DNA of 26,809 bases. Origin: a virus. The position numbers were made by a program, and so were the translations under genes. Location of the stretch: IMG/VR virus record IMGVR_UViG_3300009027_000028, positions 1 through 26,809 of that record. One strand, 5' to 3'. Each line of letters opens with the position of its first letter. The stretch's first letter is position 1. The notes under the pieces are model-generated. The model had not been told where the DNA came from. It saw nothing but the letters and a program-made list of their open reading frames with translations, and made no database searches. Shown here in pieces: positions 1-6,369 of this stretch.

Positions 1-153
1 ACTTACCTAACATTGTTTGTCAAGCCTGCCTAGTAAGCAAAAATAATTGAAAATAATTGTTGAAATGATACGCATGAGAGCGTATATGTTTTGGTGTCGG
101 GCGGGAAACCGCCCCACAAATTAGAAATCAAACTAAATTAGAAAGAAGCGTAT
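1..153 (+). promoter_or_regulatory. Structured leader upstream of the ParB-like gene
   Basis: No convincing gene lies here. The first 60 bases are AT-rich, with a weak promoter-like arrangement (TTGTCA at 17-22 and an AT-rich stretch at about 40-48), but no clean -35/-10 pair. Two perfect hairpins follow. One has ATACGC/GCGTAT arms at 68-73 and 80-85. The other has GGGCGG/CCGCCC arms at 99-104 and 109-114 closed by a GAAA tetraloop. The 10-mer AGCGTATATG occurs at 79-88 and again at 147-156, where its ATG is the start of the next gene. The first copy opens a 12-codon reading frame (86-124) spanning the second hairpin. A structured 5' untranslated region or attenuator is the likeliest reading. 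There is no U-run after the hairpin, so a simple terminator is unlikely. Confidence 0.4.
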
Positions 154-930
154 ATGATTAATTCCGAGGTCATTACAATCACTCCAGAACAAGCCAAGCT
201 TTTTCTGGCACACAACACCGAGAATCGCAGGTTAAGCAAGAGCCGTGTTAAAAAATATGTAAGAGACATACAGGCTGATCTCTGGAAACTGAATGGCGAA
301 AGCATTAAAATGTCAGATCGAGGCGTTATTCTGGACGGCCAACATCGATTGGAAGCTATTGTTCTGGGTAACAAACCAGTCGAGACTGTGTTTATCTCCG
401 GTATCCCGCACGATCATGGCGTGTTTGAAACAATTGATGCAGGTGCCCCGAGAAGTGCGTCTGACGCAATGAGGTTGGATGGCATGAAGTATACTACACT
501 GATTCCTGCGATAGTCCGAGCTGTCGCCGATTATGACTCAGGAAGGTCTTGGGATCGATCAATGAGTCATGTTGAGGTCAAATCAATCATTGACAGTGAT
601 TACGAGAATCTTGCCAATGCAGCAAAGGCGGCGGAGGAAATGAAGCATGTGGTTCTCCCGAGCGTGTGGGGTGCGTTCTTCTATATGGCTTCGAGAAGGT
701 GGCCAGAATCGACTATTAACTTCCACAAACAAGCCAGTCAGATGGTCAGCATCTGCTCGGGATCGCCAGTGCTCGCACTCAATAAGGCATTATCGCAGTT
801 ACCCGGAAAAACTAGAACTGACAAGATTAGTATTATCGAGAGATGCATTGTCGCGTTCAATTCGTATCTTCAGGGTCAGCAATTAGCCAAGATCAGATTG
901 AGCAAAAAACGTGCACAGATTTTGAAATGA
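154..930 (+). CDS. ParB/Srx-like DGQHR-motif phage protein
   Basis: A 258-residue protein. Its N-terminal third resembles the ParB/sulfiredoxin-like fold: a predicted strand and helix (residues 5-45, including NRRLSKSRVKKYVRDI) lead to the signature DGQHRLEA at 61-68. Related proteins occur in phages and conjugative elements as stand-alone DGQHR proteins. Some ParB-fold members bind or hydrolyse nucleotides or cut DNA, but the activity of this family is not established. The C-terminal two thirds are mostly helical with no motif I recognise. There is no ParA partner, so plasmid-type partitioning is not supported. It is first in the + strand operon, its start follows an AGAAAGAAG purine run, and its stop overlaps the next start as ATGA. 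Confidence 0.75.
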   Translation: MINSEVITITPEQAKLFLAHNTENRRLSKSRVKKYVRDIQADLWKLNGESIKMSDRGVILDGQHRLEAIVLGNKPVETVFISGIPHDHGVFETIDAGAPRSASDAMRLDGMKYTTLIPAIVRAVADYDSGRSWDRSMSHVEVKSIIDSDYENLANAAKAAEEMKHVVLPSVWGAFFYMASRRWPESTINFHKQASQMVSICSGSPVLALNKALSQLPGKTRTDKISIIERCIVAFNSYLQGQQLAKIRLSKKRAQILK

Positions 931-1106
931 ACAATGACATACCAAAAGTCAGCGAAGCCGAAGAAGGCTTTTCTGGCTATATAAACCACGAACAATGGCA
1001 TCGCGCCTTCCGACTATTTTGGAAGAAGCGAGGAATCACTGAGTATACATTTAACGGACAGGCTAATAATGAACGAGACACTACAGACACTACTGAAAAC
1101 CTTTGA
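927..1106 (+). CDS. Small hypothetical protein (59 aa)
   Basis: This start is chosen because ATG at 927 overlaps the upstream TGA as ATGA, the usual junction in this genome. An in-frame start further upstream would run deep into the ParB-like gene. The product is 59 residues, acidic at both ends, with a central aromatic/basic stretch (HEQWHRAFRLFWKKRG, residues 21-36) that could form an amphipathic helix. No family is recognised. Its last 38 bases overlap the start of the next gene in another frame, so the two are probably translationally coupled. Confidence 0.55.
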   Translation: MNNDIPKVSEAEEGFSGYINHEQWHRAFRLFWKKRGITEYTFNGQANNERDTTDTTENL

Positions 1107-2217
1107 GGATTTGCTTTCGCTACCGGAGCAAGTCTCAAAACTGAGGCAATCACATGCGGCGAGCTTGCAGACTTTGCAGGCGCAGGTTGATCAGCTTCAG
1201 ACCCCGAGAACAGCACCTACGGGTTTGATGCGCTATCACTATGAACTGGACCCCAAAGATCCTGACGGCAGTTGGGATCGCATCGTGAAGGAAGGCCAAG
1301 CGGAGCAGAGGAAAGACTTCTTGGAGGGAGAGGCATACTGGACGAGCAAGCAGGGGAAATCCCCATCGGGTTACGGGTGGTTTGGGTCTGTGTCCATGCC
1401 AGTTATCACGCTTGTGGCGACAGCACCGGAGTATAACTTCAGGCGCACAAAACGACTCCCCGGTAGGTTCAGACTGTGGTCACCTACGAGGTGGGGAAGT
1501 ACCTTGCGGTTCCACTGTGATGAGGGTCCGACTCTGCGTGACAACTGGACAAACTCTGAGGGGATAGCCTACGGGTTCAAGACCAATGCACCGATTGGGA
1601 TCTACGTGGAACCTACCACGTATGTGGACGATCAGTTCCACGTAAGACCTTTTGAGCAGTCTATTGAGAACTGTCTTCTTGTCGCTCACAACGGCACTCT
1701 GCCGATATATCTGGCCGACAATCAGGATCGGTTTTGGATCAGGGACTGCAATATCCAACAGCACCAAGGCGCACAGGTTGGGATCAAGCATGGGCCACCT
1801 ATCGAGACGAGCAGCCTCCGACAGGCACCCATGGCCAATGTGTATCTGGCAGATCCGAAGTTCATCGATTTGCAGATGGAGGGCCCACACAACGCACAGC
1901 GGCCACAGACTGCGATCTTCGCGGCTGGAAACAACATCCACATGCGGGGCTTGAACCTGTATGGCTGGCTACAGGGTCCGTATCTCCATGGAGGCATGAA
2001 CCGCTACGTGCAGGTGCAGGTCCACAAGTCCAATACCCATGATGGAAGACAGCCACTGCCTCTGCACGAGGTGTGCGGGGTGACACTGAACAAATACCTG
2101 CCCGGAGAGGTAGCTGATTGTGTGGGTGCGGGTGTGGCGAAGTATGTCCCGGCTGCGTATGTGGCACCCTCTACCCTCGGAACGCACAGGAAGGGGGAAG
2201 GTTTGTATGGAGGCTGA
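1069..2217 (+). CDS. Beta-helix-like phage protein, possible spike or fibre
   Basis: A 382-residue protein. Residues 1-45 form a predicted coiled coil with leucines and glutamines in heptads (SLPEQVSKLRQSHAASLQTL). The rest is rich in Gly, Asn, aromatic and short beta stretches. Repeating patterns such as NGTLPIYLADNQDRFWIRDC and AAGNNIHMRGLNLYGW resemble the stacked turns of right-handed parallel beta-helix (pectate-lyase-like) proteins. A trimeric coiled coil followed by a beta helix would suit a receptor-binding spike or depolymerase. However, the gene sits with lysis and accessory genes rather than with the virion operon at the other end of the window, and no catalytic site is evident. 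The start has an AGG six bases upstream. Treat the fold as inference. Confidence 0.5.
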   Translation: MNETLQTLLKTFEDLLSLPEQVSKLRQSHAASLQTLQAQVDQLQTPRTAPTGLMRYHYELDPKDPDGSWDRIVKEGQAEQRKDFLEGEAYWTSKQGKSPSGYGWFGSVSMPVITLVATAPEYNFRRTKRLPGRFRLWSPTRWGSTLRFHCDEGPTLRDNWTNSEGIAYGFKTNAPIGIYVEPTTYVDDQFHVRPFEQSIENCLLVAHNGTLPIYLADNQDRFWIRDCNIQQHQGAQVGIKHGPPIETSSLRQAPMANVYLADPKFIDLQMEGPHNAQRPQTAIFAAGNNIHMRGLNLYGWLQGPYLHGGMNRYVQVQVHKSNTHDGRQPLPLHEVCGVTLNKYLPGEVADCVGAGVAKYVPAAYVAPSTLGTHRKGEGLYGG

Positions 2218-2299
2218 GGAGAACTTTTTAAAACAGAAATCTGTTTACTCAGGCATCACATTACAAGCTGAGGTTTTACGTGGAGGTCAGAACCAATGA
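2207..2299 (+). CDS. Tiny ORF, 30 aa
   Basis: A 30-codon reading frame beginning MEAEENFLKQKSVYSG. A strong purine-rich ribosome binding site (AAGGGGGAAGG) ends about six bases before the ATG. It overlaps the end of the preceding gene by 11 bases, and its TGA overlaps the next ATG as ATGA. No family is recognised. The ribosome site and the coupling on both sides are the arguments that it is translated. Confidence 0.5.
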   Translation: MEAEENFLKQKSVYSGITLQAEVLRGGQNQ

Positions 2300-2400
2300 C
2301 GGTATCCATCCACATTGAATACACGGGTGTAAACGTGTATAAATGGGACCATGAAAACAAAACACTGCTGGAGAATGCGATTGAGGAGGTTGAACAATGA
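2296..2400 (+). CDS. Tiny ORF, 34 aa
   Basis: A 34-codon frame (MTVSIHIEYTGVNVYKWD...) with a clear GGAGG at 2282-2286, nine bases from the ATG. Start and stop both lie in ATGA overlaps with neighbours. The product is acidic toward the C-terminus, and its first half is consistent with short beta strands. Function unknown. Confidence 0.55.
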   Translation: MTVSIHIEYTGVNVYKWDHENKTLLENAIEEVEQ

Positions 2401-2576
2401 TATCACACACGTGGCGAGGAAATAATACCGACGGCAACCAAGACGCACTGGTGCATAAACTGGATGACATCGGCTTAAGTGAGGCGGCAGAATTAATCTG
2501 CGACCTAGACGAAAAGCTTACCAAGGCACTTGAGAAGTTGCAGGTGGCTGAGGATTTGCTTAACGAGAGGGATTAA
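2397..2576 (+). CDS. Small helical protein, 59 aa
   Basis: A 59-residue protein beginning MISHTWRGNNTDGNQ. GAGGAGG lies seven bases before the start, one of the best ribosome binding sites in the window. After residue 20 it is a continuous acidic amphipathic helix (LDDIGLSEAAELICDLDEKL), probably a coiled coil. It is coupled to the upstream gene by an ATGA overlap. In position and character it resembles a lysis-accessory or regulatory phage protein, but no family is recognised. Confidence 0.6.
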   Translation: MISHTWRGNNTDGNQDALVHKLDDIGLSEAAELICDLDEKLTKALEKLQVAEDLLNERD

Positions 2577-2577
2577 C

Positions 2578-2658
2578 ATGGAACCACTAACAATATTTGC
2601 ATCAGGTCTGGCACTGGGAACGGTGCTGGGGATTATCATTTCAATGTTTATTGAATGA
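2578..2658 (+). CDS. 26-aa single-span membrane miniprotein
   Basis: The complete frame encodes 26 residues, nearly all one hydrophobic segment (FASGLALGTVLGIIISMF, residues 7-24) flanked by a glutamate at each end. GAGAGG lies about seven bases upstream of the ATG, and the stop overlaps the next start as ATGA. The GxxxG-like small-residue spacing (G10, G14, G18) could support helix packing. It lies four genes before the exported cell wall hydrolase, so a holin-like or lysis-modulating role is possible. At 26 residues it is far shorter than known holins, so this is only a suggestion. Confidence 0.55.
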   Translation: MEPLTIFASGLALGTVLGIIISMFIE

Positions 2659-3002
2659 AAACTATGAAGACACAAGAAAACAAATGTAAACCAGCCTCAC
2701 TGCTGGAGATCGATGACAGCTACGTGCAGGCCACATGGCGTCACCCACAAGCATCTACCGAAATCATCGGGATCTACCGACTCAACCCAGACGAGGTAAG
2801 TTGGTCCCTATCACAGCCCATACGTGGGCCGTGGAGTGTGATTAGAGACGGTAAGGTGGTCAATGACCATACCAACTACACAGAGGCTTACAACGCCGCC
2901 TCAGTGCATGCCATGGCTCTATTCGAGCTACTCAATAACCAAGGCCCATCCGCAGTCAAGCAGGCATGGGCAGTGGACGGTGGCACTGTCTATGATCTGT
3001 GA
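2655..3002 (+). CDS. Hypothetical phage protein (115 aa)
   Basis: A 115-residue soluble protein with alternating beta-like segments (EIIGIYRLNPDEVSWSLS, WSVIRDGKVV) followed by a helix (EAYNAASVHAMALFELLNNQ). No family is recognised. The ATG overlaps the stop of the 26-residue membrane ORF (ATGA). There is no good ribosome site of its own, so it probably depends on coupled translation. An internal ATG at 2664 is an alternative start. The stop overlaps the GTG start of the next gene. Confidence 0.6.
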   Translation: MKTMKTQENKCKPASLLEIDDSYVQATWRHPQASTEIIGIYRLNPDEVSWSLSQPIRGPWSVIRDGKVVNDHTNYTEAYNAASVHAMALFELLNNQGPSAVKQAWAVDGGTVYDL

Positions 3003-3190
3003 AGCACACTATCACATTCAAACTCCCTCAAGAGCGGGAGCAACTGGAGATCCACCTTAAAGCGGTGGACAATGCCAGCATTCTCCAAGAATTAGACGAG
3101 ACCATGCGTGGCTGGCTGAAACATGGCTTCCCAAAATGCTGCACACTGGAATCCATCGCTCAGCATGTCCGGGACATGATCAACGAATGA
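2999..3190 (+). CDS. Small conserved phage protein, TLPEE/LxELD type
   Basis: A 63-residue protein starting with GTG, overlapping the upstream stop as GTGA. The pattern KHTITFKLPQEREQLEIHLKA, then ILQELDETMRGWLKHG, ending in a helix of the form ...IAQHVRDMINE, matches a small protein I recall from many phage genomes (TFxLPEEqxEFxxA...LxxfDxxLRxxxKyg...IRdxLxE). Its function is unknown. Two predicted helices are separated by a loop containing a Cys pair (residues 47-48). It lies directly before the endolysin-like gene. Confidence 0.65.
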   Translation: MKHTITFKLPQEREQLEIHLKAVDNASILQELDETMRGWLKHGFPKCCTLESIAQHVRDMINE

Positions 3191-3603
3191 AATACTTGAT
3201 CTCAATTATGGCTGTGATGATCGCCTCGGTTGCTTCTGCAAGCGACATCGTCTCAATGACGATCCTCGCAGAGGCCCGGGGCGAGGGGCCAGACGGAATG
3301 GCAGCAGTGGCTGCCTGCATACAGCAACGATCCCTGAATAGGTCCATGACACCGGAGGCGGTCTGCCTCGAGAAGAAGCAGTTCTCATGCTGGAACGGCA
3401 AGCGTCCTTCGGATCTCGAGTACCTGCTCAAGCTGCCTCAAGCGAAAACCGCCAATTGGCTATCCAAAAACCTGCACAAACTCAACCGAGCCAAAATCGG
3501 CTACGCTGACCATTACCACGCCGACTACGTCAAGCCGTATTGGGCTAAAGGCAGGCAATCGACAATAAAAATAGGCAAACACATTTTCTACAAACTTAAA
3601 TGA
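3187..3603 (+). CDS. SleB-type cell wall hydrolase with signal peptide
   Basis: A 138-residue endolysin candidate. The start at 3187 is chosen because it sits in an ATGA overlap and opens a Sec signal peptide: MKYL, a hydrophobic core, then ASA as the probable signal peptidase site after residue 18. The mature part matches the SleB/CwlJ hydrolase family (Hydrolase_2). It has AEARGE with the presumed catalytic Glu29 and an AAVAACIQQR helix. It also has QFSCW at 65-69, HYHADYVKPYWA at 109-120, and IGKHIFYK near the end. Family members cleave peptidoglycan glycan strands. A cleavable signal implies export by the host Sec system, unlike holin-dependent lambda-type lysis, though a retained signal-anchor form is possible. 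Confidence 0.85.
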   Translation: MKYLISIMAVMIASVASASDIVSMTILAEARGEGPDGMAAVAACIQQRSLNRSMTPEAVCLEKKQFSCWNGKRPSDLEYLLKLPQAKTANWLSKNLHKLNRAKIGYADHYHADYVKPYWAKGRQSTIKIGKHIFYKLK

Positions 3604-3782
3604 AAACCATCGAAGCACACTGGGACCCTGAAGGGATGATGCCGCCTGACGCAGATCCGCAGGAGGAATACGACAATTACAGGGATTTCGCCAAGCGATC
3701 CCATGATCTGACAGGACTAACTGGCGAAGAGTTCACTCTCGAAGACTTCAGGGAATACATAAATGGAATCGAACCACTTTAA
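3600..3782 (+). CDS. Small acidic hypothetical protein (60 aa)
   Basis: A 60-residue, strongly acidic protein (many Asp/Glu: PDADPQEEYDNYRD, GEEFTLEDFREYI). It is coupled to the hydrolase gene by an ATGA overlap and overlaps the next start by 20 bases. No family is recognised. Being acidic and soluble, it could be a regulator or inhibitor, but nothing in the sequence decides this. Confidence 0.55.
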   Translation: MKTIEAHWDPEGMMPPDADPQEEYDNYRDFAKRSHDLTGLTGEEFTLEDFREYINGIEPL

Positions 3783-4053
3783 TCTTAAAGCAGTGTTCTG
3801 CGCCGTCGATGAAGATCGGGACACCGTTGTCCTGACCATCAATGGCGAGGAAGTTTCGACTAGGGAGGCTGTTGTCACTTTATGCGACAATTACGGCATG
3901 ACGACACGGGATCTGGCTACACTCATGGCCGTTCCCGTCAGAACAGTCGAGGGATGGAGATCAGGAAGACCCAGCTCCATCCTGAACCGAATGAGGCTGG
4001 GTCGAGCTGCTGAGAAACTGTCAGAGGCTAATCCTCCTCAGGAGTTCCCTTGA
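3763..4053 (+). CDS. Helix-turn-helix protein, probable regulator
   Basis: A 96-residue protein. AGGGA lies eight bases before the ATG. Residues 37-70 read as a helix-turn-helix: LCDNYGMTTRDLATLMAVP, then the recognition-helix-like VRTVEGWRSGRP. A TVExWRxGRxxP-type helix is typical of Cro/C1-like and YdaS-like DNA-binding proteins. The N-terminal 30 residues (AVDEDRDTVVLTINGEEV) look like a small beta unit. It closes the + strand operon and overlaps the convergent 87-residue gene by 26 bases. It may regulate the operon. The operator is not identified. Confidence 0.65.
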   Translation: MESNHFNLKAVFCAVDEDRDTVVLTINGEEVSTREAVVTLCDNYGMTTRDLATLMAVPVRTVEGWRSGRPSSILNRMRLGRAAEKLSEANPPQEFP

Positions 4054-4291
4054 GAGCATCGGCATACAGGTTCTGTAAAGCGAAATACAGATCCTGTATT
4101 GCCGAGAGCCTGCCCGCAAAATAGTGGCGATCCTCTGAAGACAGGCCGTGGCCAGACACATTGCTGGACTCGGCTTTGATCAATTCGTTCAACACCACAT
4201 CCAACGCCTTTCTCACCGGGTGCTCTTCCTGTAGCGAGAATGCTTCCAGAAGCCACGGTTCGTGGCCTGCAAACCTGTATTCGTTATGCAT
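4028..4291 (-). CDS. Small hypothetical protein downstream of portal (87 aa)
   Basis: An 87-residue, mostly helical, acidic protein ending GTPEED. It starts eight bases inside the end of the portal gene. A seven-residue near-repeat (IQDLYFA then LQNLYAD, about residues 65-78) suggests an amphipathic helix. No family is recognised. It is the last gene of the packaging operon and overlaps the convergent regulator gene tail to tail. A small portal-associated or scaffolding-related role is only a guess from position. Confidence 0.6.
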   Translation of the reverse strand: MHNEYRFAGHEPWLLEAFSLQEEHPVRKALDVVLNELIKAESSNVSGHGLSSEDRHYFAGRLSAIQDLYFALQNLYADALKGTPEED

Positions 4292-6368
4292 TTGGGTTAA
4301 CTCCTATTCTTCCGATCTGCGCGTTCTGTTGTTGAGTCAAACTCATCTGCAGGTTCTGCGCGAATGACTGAACCAACTGCGAGAACTGCTCGTCAGCTTC
4401 CATTTGCTGCTGGTATTTAGGGTTGTTTTGTATGATCTGCTGAAGGAACTGCATTTTGATCCCAGCAGACGGATCGTTCTCAACGTATCGCGGCTGGTTG
4501 CCAAGGGCCATCAGCGCAACCTGATTGTTCATGTCGTCGTACATTTTCTGGCTGGCCTCTGCCTGCTCGATGACGAGTTCATCGGCCAGCGTTGGATCGA
4601 TAACCTGCAGTTTCTTTCTGATGAGCTTCGTTCTGTCAACGATCCCCATGGTGTCTTCTGGTAGCACAAACTGAGAAATAGCCTGAAGTTTTTTCTCGAC
4701 GAATTCGTTATCAAGTTCACGCACGTCAAAATGCAGTGTGAAGTTAAATTTACGTGGGTCTCTGGGAAGGGCCATGTTGGTCCCCGTGACTGTGGCGAAC
4801 CTCTCGTCGGTGTCGAATACCTGAGTCAGATCCCAGACTCGACCAATGACAGATGTCATGTGCCTGAGCCATCTGTGGACATATGCCTGCTGCCTTAGCT
4901 GCGTCTCTACTGCTGGAACAGCAGCGTTCGGCCTTCCGAAGTATCTGTCAGTCCGCTGCTGGATGTGATCCATCAGCGCGAACGCTAAGTCAGCCCCTCT
5001 TCGGGGAGACTCCATCCACGTAATGTCACCCGGACGCTGCTCGGAGACCTGAACACCCGGGCCAACCTTGATTCTCTGTCCGTATCGAAGCGGAACTTTT
5101 AAGGGTGGCAGTGTCTCAAAGCTTGACCTGTCAAAGACCATGTCAGCTTGAGCCTTGTATTCAGCCTGCCACGTTTTGACGATTTCTGCGACACCACGTG
5201 ACTCGATAGGGCTGCGTCTCGTTTTTTCCCGTGTGAATGACTCGAATGGATAGGTATCTCCTGCCTCTGTGACGAGCTTATGCTCAGCGTAGACCTCGTT
5301 TCCCTTGGAATCCTTCTCCATATAAGGCGAGAACACGGTCATGTATACACCCGGGGTCCCTGTGTCTGTCACTCTGCGACTATATGCATGGATGACTTCG
5401 ATCAGGTTTGTCTTCTCGTCCATCCGCTCAGTAGAGCCCAGCACAGGGCTCAGGCCCTGATCCCACACTTGCGAGCTCCTGCCTGCTGTCCGCTTAACCT
5501 CGTCCACCCATTCCCTGCTCCACTCACCACTGGCCGCCTTTTCTTCCAGCTCAGCCACGGTGTAGTATTCCCTGCGGAATATGGCTCGAGCTCTCTGGAG
5601 ATCATTCGTTTCTGGCGGAAACAGAATCTCGTGGTATGGGCGAAGAGCAACAATCCGAGGCTGGTTCCGAGCCATCTCGGGAAGCTCGAACGTGGTCTCT
5701 CCGTCACGCACGATGTCGCGGATGTGTTTGAGTGCTTTCGATCTGGTCAGTCCGTCATTGCTGGCGACAAGCAGATCCGCCAGATACTCCTCTTGATCCT
5801 GCAGCACAGCGGTCAGAGCATCGACTTGTTGGGGGGCATCTACTCCGAGGAAACCGGAGAGGGTTTGGAGGTTTATTGTGCGCGGGGTCTGGGCATAACT
5901 ACGATCCCAGATAACATGAAGGACGCTCCAACCATACTGTGCGGCATATTCTGCATGCAGCTCCAGCTCTTCTTCCCAACCGGGCTGCATTAAAGTGCTC
6001 AGCATCCATCGCAGGTAGAGCCCAACTGCGGATGCCTGTTTGTGATCGGCGGCCTCAACTCCAGCCACATTAAGTGCTGCTCGGCTGATAGCAGATGTGG
6101 AGAGGTTAACAATAAAACTGCAGACCTCGTCAGCCAGCCTGATCCGAGTGTCACTGGCCCCTTCCCACGGGAATGGCTGCCTGCCCAGATCCTTGGCATG
6201 TTTTTTTCCGTCGCGGCTCTGTCCTGCCCATGTAGCAAATCTAGTCTCGTCGGATTCGCGGACACGGTAAGTGATCCTCTCATCGGAATAAGCTCTTCGG
6301 TATTCCGAGCAGAGCTGGTTTATGTTGGGCTCAGTGCTAAGCTGCAGCCGATCGTCAATAGTGTTCAT
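4284..6368 (-). CDS. Portal protein
   Basis: A 694-residue portal protein, the dodecameric ring at the capsid vertex through which DNA is packaged and ejected. Recognition rests on overall pattern and position. The N-terminal RQPFPWEGASDTRIRLADEV stretch is typical of large podovirus-type portals. It is followed by a helix-rich clip/stem region and a Gln-rich C-terminal helix (about 640-690, with FLQQIIQNNPKYQQQ and SLTQQQNAQIGRIG). It starts one base after the large terminase stop, the canonical terminase-portal order. The length is comparable to P22-like portals (about 700 aa). Here it ends a replication/packaging operon; the expected protease, scaffold and major capsid genes do not follow. 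Confidence 0.85.
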   Translation of the reverse strand: MNTIDDRLQLSTEPNINQLCSEYRRAYSDERITYRVRESDETRFATWAGQSRDGKKHAKDLGRQPFPWEGASDTRIRLADEVCSFIVNLSTSAISRAALNVAGVEAADHKQASAVGLYLRWMLSTLMQPGWEEELELHAEYAAQYGWSVLHVIWDRSYAQTPRTINLQTLSGFLGVDAPQQVDALTAVLQDQEEYLADLLVASNDGLTRSKALKHIRDIVRDGETTFELPEMARNQPRIVALRPYHEILFPPETNDLQRARAIFRREYYTVAELEEKAASGEWSREWVDEVKRTAGRSSQVWDQGLSPVLGSTERMDEKTNLIEVIHAYSRRVTDTGTPGVYMTVFSPYMEKDSKGNEVYAEHKLVTEAGDTYPFESFTREKTRRSPIESRGVAEIVKTWQAEYKAQADMVFDRSSFETLPPLKVPLRYGQRIKVGPGVQVSEQRPGDITWMESPRRGADLAFALMDHIQQRTDRYFGRPNAAVPAVETQLRQQAYVHRWLRHMTSVIGRVWDLTQVFDTDERFATVTGTNMALPRDPRKFNFTLHFDVRELDNEFVEKKLQAISQFVLPEDTMGIVDRTKLIRKKLQVIDPTLADELVIEQAEASQKMYDDMNNQVALMALGNQPRYVENDPSAGIKMQFLQQIIQNNPKYQQQMEADEQFSQLVQSFAQNLQMSLTQQQNAQIGRIGVNPNA

Positions 6369-6369
6369 C

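Noticed and set aside
154-930. Plasmid-type partition gene (ParB) indicating a phage-plasmid.
   Set aside because: There is no ParA partner, no centromere-like repeats nearby, and DGQHR proteins are common in non-plasmid phages.
4065-4100. Two similar near-palindromes (TACAG-GTT-CTGTA and AATACAG-ATC-CTGTATT) with centres 21 bases apart, operator-like.
   Set aside because: The 21-base spacing equals seven codons of a peptide near-repeat (IQDLYFA/LQNLYAD) in the 87-residue protein, so coding constraint explains it.
5280-5993. Long open frame on the + strand opposite the portal gene (237 codons).
   Set aside because: It is antisense to a clear portal gene, has no family pattern or ribosome site, and its Cys/His/Arg-rich composition is typical of a shadow frame.
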